Shown one piece after another: positions 9,396 through 19,031 of a DNA stretch of 64,000 nt. The first letter of the stretch is position 1. Each line of letters begins with the position of its first letter. The notes under the pieces were generated by a model that had not been told where the DNA came from, did no database searches, and saw only the letters and a list, made by a program, of their open reading frames with translations. Source of the DNA: Enterococcus mundtii (GTDB lineage Bacteria; Bacillota; Bacilli; Lactobacillales; Enterococcaceae); assembly GCF_003957375.1 (NCBI RefSeq), contig NZ_CP025473.1, positions 532,001-596,000 on the forward strand. Direction: 5' to 3'. Both the position numbers and the translations under genes were made by a program.

Positions 9396-9905
9396 ATGGC
9401 AAAAAAAATTGCAGCAATCGTAACTGATTTAGTCGAAGATATTGAGTTGACTTCACCAAAAGAAGCATTGGAAAATGCGGGGAATGAAGTGACAACGATT
9501 GGTTTTGAAGCAAACCAAACGATCAAAGGCAAAAAAGGTGGCGAGTTCACGATCGATCGCAGCATTGATGAAGTTTCTCCTGAAGATTTCGATGCGCTCT
9601 TGATCCCTGGAGGATTCTCACCGGATCAATTACGTAAGGATCAACGTTTTGTTGACTTCGTTACTTACTTCTTGAAAAATGACCAACCGTTATTTGCTAT
9701 CTGCCATGGCCCACAATTGTTTATCCAAACAGGTCTAACAGAAGGCAGAACGATGACTGCTTACGACACGGTTCGTCCAGATGTGGCTTACGCTGGCGCC
9801 AATGTCAAAGATGAAGCAGTGGTGATCGATAATCAATTAGTTACTAGTCGTACACCAGATGACTTGCCTGAATTCAATAAAGCAATTGTTGAGATCTTAG
9901 GTTAA
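9396..9905 (+). CDS. DJ-1/PfpI family protein (general stress protein / deglycase-like)
   Basis: Class I glutamine amidotransferase-like fold of the PfpI/YfkM group, linked to stress resistance, with protease or deglycase activities described for family members. The nucleophile elbow AICHGPQLF holds the expected Cys-His, and LIPGGFSPDQLR the conserved Gly-rich loop. An upstream in-frame ATG exists at 9336, but GGAAGAGG before 9396 and the MAKKIAAIV start favour 9396 (169 aa). It is monocistronic, ending at the strong terminator at 9977. Confidence 0.88.
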   Translation: MAKKIAAIVTDLVEDIELTSPKEALENAGNEVTTIGFEANQTIKGKKGGEFTIDRSIDEVSPEDFDALLIPGGFSPDQLRKDQRFVDFVTYFLKNDQPLFAICHGPQLFIQTGLTEGRTMTAYDTVRPDVAYAGANVKDEAVVIDNQLVTSRTPDDLPEFNKAIVEILG

Positions 9906-9976
9906 ACGATTGACCACTTTGTAGCGTTGCAAGTCAAAATAGTGATACGAGGAATAAAAAAATTTAGAATGATTGG

Positions 9977-10013
9977 GACAGAAAGAATGCAGATACATTC
10001 TTTCTGTCTTTTT
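9977..10013 (+). terminator. Intrinsic terminator after the PfpI gene
   Basis: GACAGAAAGAATG (9977-9989) and CATTCTTTCTGTC (9996-10008) form a perfect 13-bp stem with a six-base loop, followed by TTTTT. Confidence 0.85.
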
Positions 10014-10223
10014 GTTGTGAAAAAGAAATCTGATCAACTTTCGCTATTCTTCGAGTGACTAAGTATTTTAGTTAATAATACAATGGGGGATCAACGCTAA
10101 GAAAATGAAGTGTAGTAGAAATGATATATATCGATACTAATAGTCCATTTCCGCCAGCTTTTTGATTAAACCTTTGAAGAATAGTATATTTTGCGTATAA
10201 CCCTCTCGGAGGTGCCGCTGTTG

Positions 10224-10495
10224 ATGCCAAAAAAAGAAAGAATTCACGTTTCTATCGAAAGTGAATTGAAAGTGAAAGCTGAAGATATTTTACAAGAATG
10301 AGGAATCACTCCTAGAACGGCAATTACTGTTTTTTATAAACAATAATTGAAAAGAAAGGTTTGCCTTTTGAAGTGAATTTGCCTGAATAAACAAAACAAG
10401 TAAGAAGAATGGTTAGGCTAGCAAAAAGTCACCTAATATCACTAGAATAGAAGACATCGAGACTTTAGAAGCTTGGTTAAATGTTGATGAATAAA
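10224..10495 (+). pseudogene. Decayed RelB/DinJ-family antitoxin
   Basis: Reading from the ATG at 10224, behind a GGAGGTG ribosome-binding site, gives MPKKERIHVSIESELKVKAE, a ribbon-helix-helix DinJ/RelB N-terminus. A stop (TGA, about 10299) follows DILQE. The same frame then gives GITPRTAITVFYK, and after a frameshift IEKKGLPFEVNLPE, both family-typical. A further shifted stretch ends in IEDIETLEAWLNVDE near 10495. There are several in-frame stops and at least one frameshift, so this is a relic. No recognisable RelE/YafQ toxin follows. Confidence 0.7.
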
Positions 10496-10526
10496 GTCGT
10501 ATCACTGTATGATGCCGGGATAAGAA

Positions 10527-10883
10527 ATGAAGGAGAGTGTCAATAAAAGGATGATTATTTCATATTATGTATTTGAGCAAGTTGATGATGAAGAACTCTA
10601 CGTTTTCAAATCCTTACATGAAGATTTGGCTACAAAAGAGTTTTATAGTCATACAAAGGGAAAGAAACTAGAAACAAATTTATATTTTTTGAGTCATTCG
10701 ATTTTGCCTTTTCTTGAGAATTCCCAAGTTTTAAATTTATTGCGCACAGGAGATATAAAACGTTTACCAATCATTGAAATCGATAACCAAATTGTAAAAA
10801 CTGGTAGTTACTTAAGCTTGACTGAATTGTCTGAAATAACTGGTATAGGAATATCTATGCAGAGAACCGATTATTTAATCTAG
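10527..10883 (+). CDS. ArsD-like thioredoxin-fold protein lacking the cysteine loop
   Basis: The 118-aa product resembles the body of arsenic metallochaperone ArsD: VDDEELYVFKSLHEDL, then FLENSQVLNLL, then RLPIIEIDNQIVKTGSYLSL, which matches the ArsD 'LPLxLxDGExVxxGRYP' strand-turn. The N-terminal CCxTGxCG metal site is absent, and the whole protein has no Cys. The start is uncertain. ATG 10527 has a weak GGGA site; ATG 10551 (MIISYYVF) aligns better with ArsD but has a poorly spaced GGAG. No ars genes are nearby. It follows a degraded antitoxin, so it may itself be a remnant. Function unknown. Confidence 0.55.
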   Translation: MKESVNKRMIISYYVFEQVDDEELYVFKSLHEDLATKEFYSHTKGKKLETNLYFLSHSILPFLENSQVLNLLRTGDIKRLPIIEIDNQIVKTGSYLSLTELSEITGIGISMQRTDYLI

Positions 10884-10904
10884 ATTCAAAATCACGATTC
10901 AATA

Positions 10905-10962
10905 AAATATGCGCCTGAGACTGGTTGTTTGCCAAGCCCAGACGCATGTTTCTGTTTTTTAA
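10905..10962. terminator. Bidirectional terminator between the ArsD-like gene and galK
   Basis: ATGCG..CTG near 10910 pairs with CAG.CGCAT near 10940 with inner GG/CC pairs. A T-rich tract follows on the plus strand (10950-10959), and A/T-rich sequence lies on the other side. It probably ends transcripts arriving from both directions. Confidence 0.55.
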
Positions 10963-12129
10963 CTAAATTTTCGTCGTACCGCTTCCGATATGTGCTACAT
11001 AAAATTCAGGCTCATATCCGACAACCTCTAAATGACGTGCATGGACATTTTCTTTAAAGGCAGGGATTTCCTCTTCTTTGACTAGAGCGATGGCACAGCC
11101 ACCAAATCCTGCTCCTGTCATACGTGCGCCTAATACACCGGGTTGCGCTTGTGCAGCATCTACAAGTGTATCTAATTCGATACCTGTGACTTCGTAATCA
11201 TGACGGAGTGAGTAATGAGAGTCATTCAATAATTGACCAAATGCTTTTAAGTTTCCTTGCTCTAATTCAGCTTTTGCTTTTAATGTTCGTTGATTTTCAG
11301 TGACTGCGTGACGTGCACGACGGATCAAGGTATCATCACCGATCAAGTCCGTATTCGCTTCGAAAGTCGCTTCATCTAATTCGCCTAAAGCGTTGATGTC
11401 TAGCTTCGTTTGTAGACGTTTCAAGGCTTCTTCACATTCATTGCGGCGTTCATTATACTTCGATTCTGCTAATTCACGTCGCTTATTCGTGTTCATGATA
11501 ACCACAGCGTAGCCATCTAATTTAACTGGGACCATTTCATAGTGTAGTGTATTCGTATCTAGCAAGATGGCATGGTCGATCTCACCAAAACCAATCGCAA
11601 ATTGATCCATGATCCCTGAGTTGACACCAATGAATTCATTCTCTACTTTTTTTCCAGTTTGAACGAGTGTCAAACGATCGATCGGTAAATCAAACAAATC
11701 TTCCAGAACAACTCCCACTAATAATTCTAACGAAGCACTGCTAGAAAGTCCGGCACCATTAGGGATCGTTCCTTCAATCACCAATTCAAAACCGCTTTCG
11801 ATGGTATAGCCAGCTTCTTTTAGTTTCAAGATCATTCCTTTGACATAATTTGCCCAATTATCTTTTTTAGCAAATGTTAGGTCATCAAGCCTAAATTCAA
11901 TGATACCGATTTCTTCGAAATTTGTTGAGTAGACCAATACCTTGTTGTCTTCTCGGCGAGCAGCAACTCCGTAAGTGCCGTAAGTGATCGATGCAGGAAA
12001 AACGTGTCCGCCGTTGTAGTCCGTGTGTTCACCGATCAAGTTGATTCGCCCAGGTGAAAAATAGTTTGTTGTTGGTTTTTCTCCAAATAATTCGTTGAAT
12101 TTCGTTGTTAAATGTGCTGTTTTATTCAT
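10963..12129 (-). CDS. galK: Galactokinase
   Basis: Phosphorylates galactose at C1 (Leloir pathway, GHMP kinase superfamily). The 388-aa protein contains the signature [15 protein letters not shown] near residue 27, the ATP-binding [15 protein letters not shown] near 120, and the C-terminal [15 protein letters not shown]. It overlaps galM by four bases, so the two are co-transcribed. galT and galE are not adjacent here. Confidence 0.97.
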   Translation of the reverse strand: MNKTAHLTTKFNELFGEKPTTNYFSPGRINLIGEHTDYNGGHVFPASITYGTYGVAARREDNKVLVYSTNFEEIGIIEFRLDDLTFAKKDNWANYVKGMILKLKEAGYTIESGFELVIEGTIPNGAGLSSSASLELLVGVVLEDLFDLPIDRLTLVQTGKKVENEFIGVNSGIMDQFAIGFGEIDHAILLDTNTLHYEMVPVKLDGYAVVIMNTNKRRELAESKYNERRNECEEALKRLQTKLDINALGELDEATFEANTDLIGDDTLIRRARHAVTENQRTLKAKAELEQGNLKAFGQLLNDSHYSLRHDYEVTGIELDTLVDAAQAQPGVLGARMTGAGFGGCAIALVKEEEIPAFKENVHARHLEVVGYEPEFYVAHIGSGTTKI

Positions 12130-13166
12130 CTGTCTTGTTCCTCTCTTGCTTCAAGTTTGAATTCTGTAATCGTCTCAAATGGTGTTTTCGGTACCAAAGA
12201 TATGTCGCCGAAAGAAGGGTAACGTTCTGCTCCTGGAGCGATTTGTGTTTCAAAAGTGATGCCGCCATGGTTCGCTAAATGTTGCCCGCGCATTTCAGGT
12301 GTATCTTCCCCAAAGTTGGCAGTGAAAATGACGATACTCGATGCATCCGTCCTGACACTGACTTTGATTGTTTCATCTGGACTTAAAAGAGAAGCGGCTG
12401 TTTTATCTAAGCCTGTTTCCTTTAAGAAGAACGGATGATCGATTCCATTAAATAATTCTTTTTGTGGAAAGTCACTGGTGAAAACGGTCGTTAGTTTTTT
12501 TGGTGTTTGAAAATCAAAAGGTGTTCCGGTCACTTCTATTTGTTCACCTGTCGGAATGCTGTCTGGTCGTAAAGCAGCAAAGACTTGACTGTTGACCCAC
12601 AAAGTATGGTCATCGATTGGTTGCGTTACATCACCACTCAAGTTGAAATAAACATGATTGGTTGGGTTGAATAGTGTCAATTGATCACTGACCGCTTTCG
12701 TTGTTACACGCCAAATATTATCTTCTGTAAGGGTATAGCGAACTTCTACGGATAAATTCCCTGGAAAACCACGTTCTTTGTCGGGACTAGTCGTGGTAAA
12801 GATCACAGTGGCTTCTTGTTCGCCATCAATGATTTCGTATTGCCAGATTTTTTCTTCAAAACTTGGCGCACTACCATGTAAGGAGTGACCAGTTGCGGGA
12901 TCGACAGGTAGTTGATACGTCTGGCCGTCGAGGGTGAATTTACCTGCATCGATCCGCCCAGCGGTTCGTCCGATCGTTGCTCCGATAAAGGCATCTTTTT
13001 CGAGATATTCTTCTGCTGAATCAAAACCTAGAATCAACTCTCTATCCATGAATGTCAAACTGACGATCCGTGCGCCTAAATCAGTAACAGCGAGGGTCGT
13101 ACCCTGTTGATTGGTTAAAGTAATCAAATGTGCAGATTGTCCAAATGTTTTTTTAGTAATGTCCAT
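12126..13166 (-). CDS. galM: Aldose 1-epimerase (mutarotase)
   Basis: Interconverts alpha- and beta-anomers of galactose, supplying alpha-galactose to GalK. The 346-aa beta-sandwich protein has the conserved [12 protein letters not shown] (catalytic His) and [10 protein letters not shown] (catalytic Glu) motifs. It is the first gene of a galM-galK operon transcribed away from the AraC regulator at 13395. The ribosome-binding site is AAAGGACT upstream of the ATG. Confidence 0.94.
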   Translation of the reverse strand: MDITKKTFGQSAHLITLTNQQGTTLAVTDLGARIVSLTFMDRELILGFDSAEEYLEKDAFIGATIGRTAGRIDAGKFTLDGQTYQLPVDPATGHSLHGSAPSFEEKIWQYEIIDGEQEATVIFTTTSPDKERGFPGNLSVEVRYTLTEDNIWRVTTKAVSDQLTLFNPTNHVYFNLSGDVTQPIDDHTLWVNSQVFAALRPDSIPTGEQIEVTGTPFDFQTPKKLTTVFTSDFPQKELFNGIDHPFFLKETGLDKTAASLLSPDETIKVSVRTDASSIVIFTANFGEDTPEMRGQHLANHGGITFETQIAPGAERYPSFGDISLVPKTPFETITEFKLEAREEQDR

Positions 13167-13205
13167 TTAAGTAGTCCTTTCTTGGTGCTGGATTAGTAGT
13201 TGGTG

Positions 13206-13260
13206 TAGGCGCAGTTTACGCCTAATCAAATTAACTATACCATTAAATGAAGCGTTTACA
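13206..13260 (-). promoter_or_regulatory. galM-galK promoter with cre site and palindrome
   Basis: On the minus strand TATAGT (13234-13239) is a good -10. The cre-like TGTAAACGCTTCA (13248-13260) overlaps the -35 position and matches the CcpA consensus closely, implying glucose repression. Just downstream, TAGGCG (13206-13211) and CGCCTA (13219-13224) form a perfect 6-bp inverted repeat across seven bases. It may be an operator for a local regulator such as the divergent AraC protein. Confidence 0.6.
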
Positions 13261-13394
13261 ATGAGATGGTTACTGTTTTTACCATTCAATCATATCAAAG
13301 AAGAGCACTTACTTGAATGTATTTCTGTGAGCAGTATTTAACTTTTTGTTGCATCTATAGTAGAATAAAGAAAATATGAAAGAGGGGTACGACA

Positions 13395-14300
13395 ATGGAA
13401 AAAGCGATTTTTTTGAAAAAAGAACATCAATCCATCTCACAAGAATTATATTTTGATTTTTGCGGTTTTTCTAAAACATTGCCCTTTCATTCATTTGGAC
13501 CAGCTATTCGCCAAGATTATATTTTGCATATCGTGATGGAAGGAAAAGGGGTCTATCGCGTAAAAAATCAGCAATATCAATTAAAAAAAGGTGATCTTTT
13601 TTTGATTAGACCGGGGGATTCTACTTTTTATTTGGCGGATGGTGAAGATCCTTGGGTCTACTGTTGGATTTCCTTCGGTGGGTCAGTAGCGGATAAAGTC
13701 ATTCAACATTCTTTATTCAAAGATGATCAATACACGATGGTTTCTTCAGAAATTGCTAGATATGTGGAGATTATCTTAGCATGTATGAATTACTCGACAA
13801 AAAATCTAGTCGATGAGCTGCAATTAAATGCGTTGACGTATCAATTGCTCGCGCTTTTATTAGAAGATGGTGGCTATGTTCATTTAGGCGAACAAAAAAG
13901 TTATTCAGCACTCGCTGTTGATGCGGTACAGTATATCGAAGAACATTACAGCGAGCGTTTGACTGTTGAGGAGATCGCTAAAAAATTATCCGTTAACCGA
14001 AGTCATCTATCTCGTGTGTTCAAAAATCACATGGGGATCAGTATCAAAGAATATATGATCGGTGTTCGCATCAATCGGGCAGCATTTCTCTTATCTCTGA
14101 CGGAAGAATCCGTTGAAGCAATCGCTTACCAAGTCGGCTTCAATAGTTTGGTCGTATTTAGCCGCATGTTCAAGAAATTCACTGGTGAGACGGCGACAAA
14201 CTATCGTAGACGAATGAATAACGAAAAGATCAAAGGGGTTTCCGCAGAACAATTGAAAAATCAATTAGAAGAACAAGCCATCATTTCTTGGGCAACCTAA
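13395..14300 (+). CDS. AraC-family transcriptional regulator with cupin-like sensor domain
   Basis: The 301-aa protein has an N-terminal AraC-type sugar-binding beta-barrel (FCGFSKTLPFHSFGP, then GKGVYRVKNQQY, LFLIRPGDSTFY). Two helix-turn-helix motifs occupy the last 100 residues (VEEIAKKLSVNRSHLSRVFK and VEAIAYQVGFNSLVVFSRMF). This layout is that of MsmR/RafR-type regulators that activate sugar genes. It is divergent from galM-galK and probably controls them; the ligand is inferred, not shown. Ribosome-binding site GAGGGG. Confidence 0.85.
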   Translation: MEKAIFLKKEHQSISQELYFDFCGFSKTLPFHSFGPAIRQDYILHIVMEGKGVYRVKNQQYQLKKGDLFLIRPGDSTFYLADGEDPWVYCWISFGGSVADKVIQHSLFKDDQYTMVSSEIARYVEIILACMNYSTKNLVDELQLNALTYQLLALLLEDGGYVHLGEQKSYSALAVDAVQYIEEHYSERLTVEEIAKKLSVNRSHLSRVFKNHMGISIKEYMIGVRINRAAFLLSLTEESVEAIAYQVGFNSLVVFSRMFKKFTGETATNYRRRMNNEKIKGVSAEQLKNQLEEQAIISWAT

Positions 14301-14368
14301 GACATAAAGGCATCTTCTACTGGGTTTTTCTAAGGATATGCTAGACTAGGAAACGGGAGGAAAAAGCT

Positions 14369-15046
14369 ATGAAAACATTGATTATTGTCAGCCATCCGAC
14401 AATTGACACATCGTTGAACCAACAGTTTTTTAAAGAAGCATCCAGCCAGCTATCGACTACTTGGCATCATCTAGAAGCTTGTTATCCAGATGGGGAAATT
14501 GACCTTCAAGCAGAGCTTGCTCTATTGAAAGAGCATGACCGGATCATCTTCCAATTTCCTTTCTATTGGTATAGCGCGCCAGCCCATTTGAAAATGTGGC
14601 AAGACCAAGTGTTAGAAGCGGCAACCGAAGTCTTATCGGGCAAAGAATTAGGAATCGTCTTAACAACCGGCGTGAGTGAAAAAGAATACCAAGCAGGTGG
14701 GAAAGAAGAGTATACGATCTCGGAGTATTTGCGTCCGTATCAACGAATTGCCCATAAATTCCAGATGACCTTTTTGCCTCCGTTTGTTTTAGCACAGTTC
14801 ATGTACTTAACTCAAGAACAACGGTTTGAACGCTTGATCAGTTATCAGCAATATCTAACATTAGTCGAAAAACCTTCACTGATCAATCGGATCGATTGGT
14901 TTATCGAACGATTTGCGCAAAATGAACGCATCAAGGAAAAAGCACCGATGAAGCAGCAGATGATCGAAACGATGTTAGAAGAAGCCAAAGAAAACATTGA
15001 AGATCTGACATTTATACTACAAGAGATGAAAGGAAGGACCTTATAA
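14369..15046 (+). CDS. NAD(P)H dehydrogenase (quinone)/FMN reductase, flavodoxin-2 fold
   Basis: A 225-aa member of the NQO1/KefF/YwrO family (flavodoxin-2), which reduces quinones or other electrophiles with NAD(P)H and bound FMN. The N-terminal TLIIVSHPTIDTSLN is the FMN phosphate loop, and FQFPFYWYSAPAHLKMWQD is the characteristic Trp/Tyr-rich active-site strand. The C-terminal 40 residues are an acidic/basic helical extension. The stop codon overlaps the start of the following small gene (TAATG). Confidence 0.85.
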   Translation: MKTLIIVSHPTIDTSLNQQFFKEASSQLSTTWHHLEACYPDGEIDLQAELALLKEHDRIIFQFPFYWYSAPAHLKMWQDQVLEAATEVLSGKELGIVLTTGVSEKEYQAGGKEEYTISEYLRPYQRIAHKFQMTFLPPFVLAQFMYLTQEQRFERLISYQQYLTLVEKPSLINRIDWFIERFAQNERIKEKAPMKQQMIETMLEEAKENIEDLTFILQEMKGRTL

Positions 15047-15213
15047 TGGATCAATGGTTGACAGAACAATTAGCCGAATTGAGTACGCAAGCGGATTATG
15101 AGGGCAAAGCCTTACTTCATGAAATGTCACGCTTATTTGTCGAAATCAATGAACGGATCGAGCAGTTGCAAGGAGAAATCGATGGAGAATCTTGGAATCA
15201 TCAAAAATGGTGA
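15046..15213 (+). CDS. Small acidic helical protein (55 aa), unknown
   Basis: ATG at 15046 overlaps the stop of the preceding reductase (TAATG), with GGAAGGACC as ribosome-binding site; stop at 15211-15213. The peptide starts MDQWLTEQLAELSTQADYEG and ends GESWNHQKW. It is predicted to be almost wholly helical and has no Cys and no membrane segment. The overlap and ribosome-binding site argue that it is translated in an operon with the reductase. I do not recognise a family. Confidence 0.65.
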   Translation: MDQWLTEQLAELSTQADYEGKALLHEMSRLFVEINERIEQLQGEIDGESWNHQKW

Positions 15214-15331
15214 TTTTTCTTCAGTAATAACATAATAAAAAATGTTCATAACGCTTATTATTTGCTACAATGGAACTACAAGAAAGCTGGTAACGCTATT
15301 TTTTTTACAGAAATAACAGGTGGTGAATAAA

Positions 15332-16231
15332 ATGAATGAAGAAAATGAACAGCGTGGCAATGTTCGATCAGCTCGAAGACAACAACAGAAACAAGCATCA
15401 CGCATGCGTATGATGAAAATCGGTACCGCTGTTGCAGTAGTCTTACTACTGGTTGGTGCAGGTACTGGATTATATCTCCATAGTAGAAACAATGCTAGTG
15501 AAAACTCGGTAGCAAAGACGAGTGAAACGACGCAATCGTCCACAGCTTCAACTACTGCTTCATCTGAAACTGAAGCAACACAAGAAAGCAGCGAAGCAAC
15601 AGAACCTTCAGGAGCTATTTCTGAACAACTACAAGCAGTCGTTGCAGATTATTCAAAGAAAATCGAAGATAAAACTCCAGTGTTGATCGAAGAATACCAA
15701 GCAGAGATCCAAAACAATCAAGACGGTGTCAATGGTCTTTCGGTCATTGCCAACCGAAAAGCAAGAGAACTTCAAGCCTTATCGGATGAAGGAATCAGTA
15801 AATTAAGAGGGATGTACCAAGATGCTTCCAACAAGGAGGATATCGACCTAGATACCATGATCAATCAGCTATCTGCAAGTTACACGGCGCAGGTCGCTCG
15901 GATCTCCGACATTTATCTGCGAACAAGTGCGGAACTTCAAGCAGCAACACCTAGTAGCGAATCTTCTTCGGAAGAGACGTCACCTTCGACGGAAGCGACA
16001 CCAGAAACAACAGAATCGTCGGAATCACAAGCCAATCAGTACACGGCACAGTCCACAGAAGATACGAGCAATCAAGCCAATCAAGCAACTACAACCGTTG
16101 TACGTGAAGGCGAAGGTCCAAATCAAATTGCGCAACGGACTGGCGTGCCAGTTGAGACGATCTTGTCCTTGAATGGCATGACGATGGATGATTTCTTCTT
16201 TAACCCTGGTCAAGAATTACGTTTGAATTAG
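15332..16231 (+). CDS. Membrane-anchored LysM protein
   Basis: A 299-aa protein with a basic cytoplasmic N-terminus, one transmembrane helix (about residues 33-52, IGTAVAVVLLLVGAGTGLYL) and a long Ser/Thr/Glu-rich extracellular linker. A helical stretch (about 100-200, rich in Lys/Glu/Gln) follows, then a single C-terminal LysM domain (REGEGPNQIAQRTGVPVETI) that binds peptidoglycan. ATG 15332 fits the AGGTGG ribosome-binding site; a GTG at 15320 overlaps it and is unlikely. It probably links membrane and cell wall. Monocistronic, with a strong terminator downstream. Confidence 0.8.
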   Translation: MNEENEQRGNVRSARRQQQKQASRMRMMKIGTAVAVVLLLVGAGTGLYLHSRNNASENSVAKTSETTQSSTASTTASSETEATQESSEATEPSGAISEQLQAVVADYSKKIEDKTPVLIEEYQAEIQNNQDGVNGLSVIANRKARELQALSDEGISKLRGMYQDASNKEDIDLDTMINQLSASYTAQVARISDIYLRTSAELQAATPSSESSSEETSPSTEATPETTESSESQANQYTAQSTEDTSNQANQATTTVVREGEGPNQIAQRTGVPVETILSLNGMTMDDFFFNPGQELRLN

Positions 16232-16273
16232 GAAGATCAAGAAGAACGATTCAATTTCAATCGATTAGATGAA

Positions 16274-16315
16274 GTCACAAAAATGGCTCTTTTTGCCAAT
16301 TTTTGTGACCTTTTT
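16274..16315 (+). terminator. Terminator after the LysM gene
   Basis: GTCACAAAAATGGC (16274-16287) pairs with GCCAATTTTTGTGAC (16295-16309). TTTTT follows at 16311. Confidence 0.85.
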
Positions 16316-16420
16316 GTTCTAAATACGTTTCGTTCTCTACTGGCTCGTCATGAGTGGGTTGTGATTGGTTGTTTTTTTGTTAAGATAAAGAAGTGAATGT
16401 CACCCGTAAAGGAGAAGATC

Positions 16421-17128
16421 ATGAAAAAACGAGAATTCATCGTCCAAGATTTATTGAGTAAAATCTATCAAGAAGAATTTAAAGATGGAAAATTACCGAA
16501 TCAACGAAAACTAGCGGAAATCTATCATGTTTCTCGCTTTACGATCCAACAAGCGATCAAAAATCTAGAAGAAATCGGTATTGTCCGTGTCGTTCAAGGA
16601 TCAGGTATCTTTATCCATGAAAAATGGGTCAAAAATCCCTTGATCTTCAATTCTTTGACACGTACCCCTTATGATCGAATCCATTCAAAAATGATCGGTT
16701 TAAACCAAGCACCAGCAACGGCTGATGAGCAAAAAATCTTTCAACTTGATGAAGGCGCCGACGTTTGGACATTTGAACGTATTCGAATCGTTGATTATAA
16801 AATCGAGCAGTTAGAAATGTCAAAAATGCCGGTAGCAATGTTTCCCGACCTGTCCCAAGAAGTCATCGAGCATTCCATCCAAAGATATGTGGAACAAAAA
16901 GGCTATCGCATTTCTCACTATATCACGAGTTATGACCCAATCACGACTTCCAAAGAACAATCAAAAATATTGCTATGTAAACGCGGTACACCAGCCATGC
17001 AAATCACGAACCGAGCTATATTAGAAGATGGACAAGTCTATGAATACAGCAGTATCATTGCCATCGACTACTCAGTGACTTATATCCGCCCGTTTGACCG
17101 TGAGATCCATCGGTCGAGGATTGATTGA
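16421..17128 (+). CDS. GntR-family (HutC/YvoA subfamily) transcriptional regulator
   Basis: A 235-aa regulator with an N-terminal winged helix (KLPNQRKLAEIYHVSRFTIQ, then GSGIFIH) and a C-terminal UTRA ligand-binding domain (from about residue 90). It starts at ATG 16421 behind AAAGGAG; a further in-frame ATG at 16397 precedes that site. UTRA regulators usually sense phosphosugars. The next genes on the same arm are an enolase-superfamily dehydratase and a PTS permease, which are plausible targets. Confidence 0.88.
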   Translation: MKKREFIVQDLLSKIYQEEFKDGKLPNQRKLAEIYHVSRFTIQQAIKNLEEIGIVRVVQGSGIFIHEKWVKNPLIFNSLTRTPYDRIHSKMIGLNQAPATADEQKIFQLDEGADVWTFERIRIVDYKIEQLEMSKMPVAMFPDLSQEVIEHSIQRYVEQKGYRISHYITSYDPITTSKEQSKILLCKRGTPAMQITNRAILEDGQVYEYSSIIAIDYSVTYIRPFDREIHRSRID

Positions 17129-17515
17129 GGAGTTGAGTAGAAGTCAAAAGTTGTTAAAATATCAGTACTAGGAAAATCGTTAATCGAATTTAATGTTCTT
17201 CAAACTGGCGATAAACCTTTTGCTGCTATAACTAGAATGAATGGAACTTTCAACAGAGCGACAAATATAATTTACTTAAAGCCCTAGTTAACTTTGATTT
17301 GAAGTTACTATCAGAACAAGGTATGTGTATTAAAAAAGACTCGATTATCAATCACTCGTTGAGGAATATGTTCGGAAGAATAACCTTGATAATAAGATGT
17401 AGGATTTTGAATAGACAAATTAGAGTATATAATTTATTATACTTGCTATTTTCCATATAAACATTTCAATTATTGGAAATACTATTTTTATATTATTTTA
17501 GTTAAAACCAAAAAA
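17129..17515. other. Gene-free stretch, possible coding remnant
   Basis: No intact gene. A short readable piece around 17150-17285 (IEFNVLQTGDKPFAAITRM, ending in a stop) looks more like coding sequence than noise, but I cannot assign a family. The rest is AT-rich without clear structure. Confidence 0.35.
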
Positions 17516-17557
17516 AAGCTATCCTTACATGTTTCGTGTAAGGATAGCTTTTTTTGG
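17516..17557. terminator. Bidirectional terminator before the RspA-type gene
   Basis: AAGCTATCCTTACA (17516-17529) and TGTAAGGATAGCTT (17537-17550) form a perfect 14-bp stem. It is flanked by an A run on the left and a T run on the right, so it can work in both directions. Confidence 0.85.
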
Positions 17558-17558
17558 A

Positions 17559-18758
17559 TTACGGTGTCACGATCGTGCCGTCTGGTGTACGGCTTTGTGT
17601 CCATTCGTGTGGACGATAGACAACTGGAAATTCTGCCGCCTGTTTTTCATTGAATGTGACACCGATCCCACTTTGTTCGATTGGATAGAAAAAGCCTTTT
17701 TTTGGTGTAGGGATATTTCCGAAAAGTTGTTTCGTATGTTCCGGAACATCGATGTTTTCTTGGATCGCCGCATTGTGCAAGTGGATGTTCAAATGCGTAT
17801 TCACTGCTAAGCCGATTGGTGTGATATCAGATGGCGTATGCCAAGCGATCCGTATCCCCATCGCTTCGCAAAAGTGTGCCAATTTCAAGGCAGGAGTAAT
17901 CCCGCCGATTTGTGAGACATGGGCACGCATATAGTCGATTTGGCGATTGCGAACTAATTCTTTCCATTCCATTGGATTATTGAACAATTCCCCAGTAGCA
18001 ATCGGGGTCGTTGATTGACTTCGCAATTGAGCCAACCATTCATTTTGGTTTGGCGGTAAAATATCTTCTAAAAAGAAAAGATTGTACTTTTCTGCTTTTT
18101 TTGCAAAACGGATCGCTTGGTTAGGATGCAAGCGTTCGTGAACATCATGTAACATTTGGAAACGATCACCATATTTGTTTTGGATATGTTCAAACATGGA
18201 TAGCGTAGTGCCCATGTATTCTTCTTGATCGAAGTAAGAGCCTGCAAGTGGCTGTTCAGGTGTTGCTAAATTCGTTGGATTGCCCCCATAAAAACCTAAT
18301 TGACAACGAATATAGCGATACCCTTGTGCGAGAAATGTTTCGATTTCACGATCGAGATCCTCTAGATTATCTGCGACAGCATGCGTATACGCAGGGATTG
18401 CTGTTCGAGCTTTTCCGCCGAATAACTGATACAATGGCATATCAGCGATTTTCCCTTTGATATCCCAGAGCGCCATATCGACACCTGAAATGGCATTATT
18501 TGTGATTGGCCCATTCCGCCAGTAAGAATTGACATTCATGACTTGCCAAAGGTCTTCAATTTGATTCGCATCCCGTCCAACCAGTAAAGGTTTTAAGTAT
18601 TCTTCAACTACGGTTTGGACAGCCAAAGGACGAAATTGGAAAGTGCCGCAACCGAAGCCGGTCACGCCTTTATCTGTTTCAACTTTTACGACTAACAAGT
18701 TGTGACGATCTGGTTTGATTGCGTAACTTTTTATATTTGTAATGATCGTTGGTGTCAT
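17559..18758 (-). CDS. RspA / D-mannonate dehydratase-type enolase superfamily protein
   Basis: A 399-aa mandelate racemase/muconate lactonising-type enzyme of the ManD/RspA group, which dehydrates sugar acids such as mannonate or gluconate, some members with low activity. The metal and catalytic positions are intact: HDVHERL (Asp ligand and catalytic His), FLEDILPP, and IATGELF. The Tyr-containing YRYIRCQLG and C-terminal AWHTPSD also fit. TTGGAGTG lies before the ATG at 18758, favouring it over the upstream ATG at 18779. It is divergent from a PTS operon and flanked by a GntR-UTRA gene, suggesting a sugar-acid or glycoside catabolic unit. Substrate unknown. Confidence 0.85.
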   Translation of the reverse strand: MTPTIITNIKSYAIKPDRHNLLVVKVETDKGVTGFGCGTFQFRPLAVQTVVEEYLKPLLVGRDANQIEDLWQVMNVNSYWRNGPITNNAISGVDMALWDIKGKIADMPLYQLFGGKARTAIPAYTHAVADNLEDLDREIETFLAQGYRYIRCQLGFYGGNPTNLATPEQPLAGSYFDQEEYMGTTLSMFEHIQNKYGDRFQMLHDVHERLHPNQAIRFAKKAEKYNLFFLEDILPPNQNEWLAQLRSQSTTPIATGELFNNPMEWKELVRNRQIDYMRAHVSQIGGITPALKLAHFCEAMGIRIAWHTPSDITPIGLAVNTHLNIHLHNAAIQENIDVPEHTKQLFGNIPTPKKGFFYPIEQSGIGVTFNEKQAAEFPVVYRPHEWTQSRTPDGTIVTP

Positions 18759-18928
18759 TTTATTCACTCCAATATACATAAATATGAATCATGTGCATCC
18801 TCATTGAAACATGGGGAAGAACATCCTGTCAATTTGGTCTAATAAAAACATCTAAACCAACTAAAAATCAGTCCAATTTTACTTTATTGTTTTTTGAAAC
18901 ATTGATATGCAAGCTTTTTTAATGTTTT

Positions 18929-18995
18929 TATACTAAAAAGGACTGGTTTTACAAGTAGCGTTCCACATGCTACTATTTGGGTGAAAGCGGAAACA
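18929..18995 (+). promoter_or_regulatory. PTS promoter region with cre site
   Basis: TATACT (18929-18934) is a likely -10. A short hairpin AGTAGC/GCTACT (18954-18974) and the cre-like TGAAAGCGGAAACA (18982-18995) follow before the PTS start. The cre lies downstream of the promoter, a roadblock position for CcpA. I see no BglG-type antiterminator sequence or terminator in the leader. Confidence 0.5.
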
Positions 18996-19031
18996 AGAAT
19001 CATTGTTTGATGAGAATAAGGGGGAGAACAA

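Noticed and set aside
10487-10546. Short frame MNKVVSLYDAGIRNEGECQ as the true N-terminus of the ArsD-like gene
   Set aside because: It would need a frameshift and the resemblance to ArsD N-termini is too weak; it may belong to a lost toxin gene following the dead antitoxin.
17150-17290. Transposase remnant
   Set aside because: The readable piece matches no transposase motif I recognise; left as an unassigned remnant.
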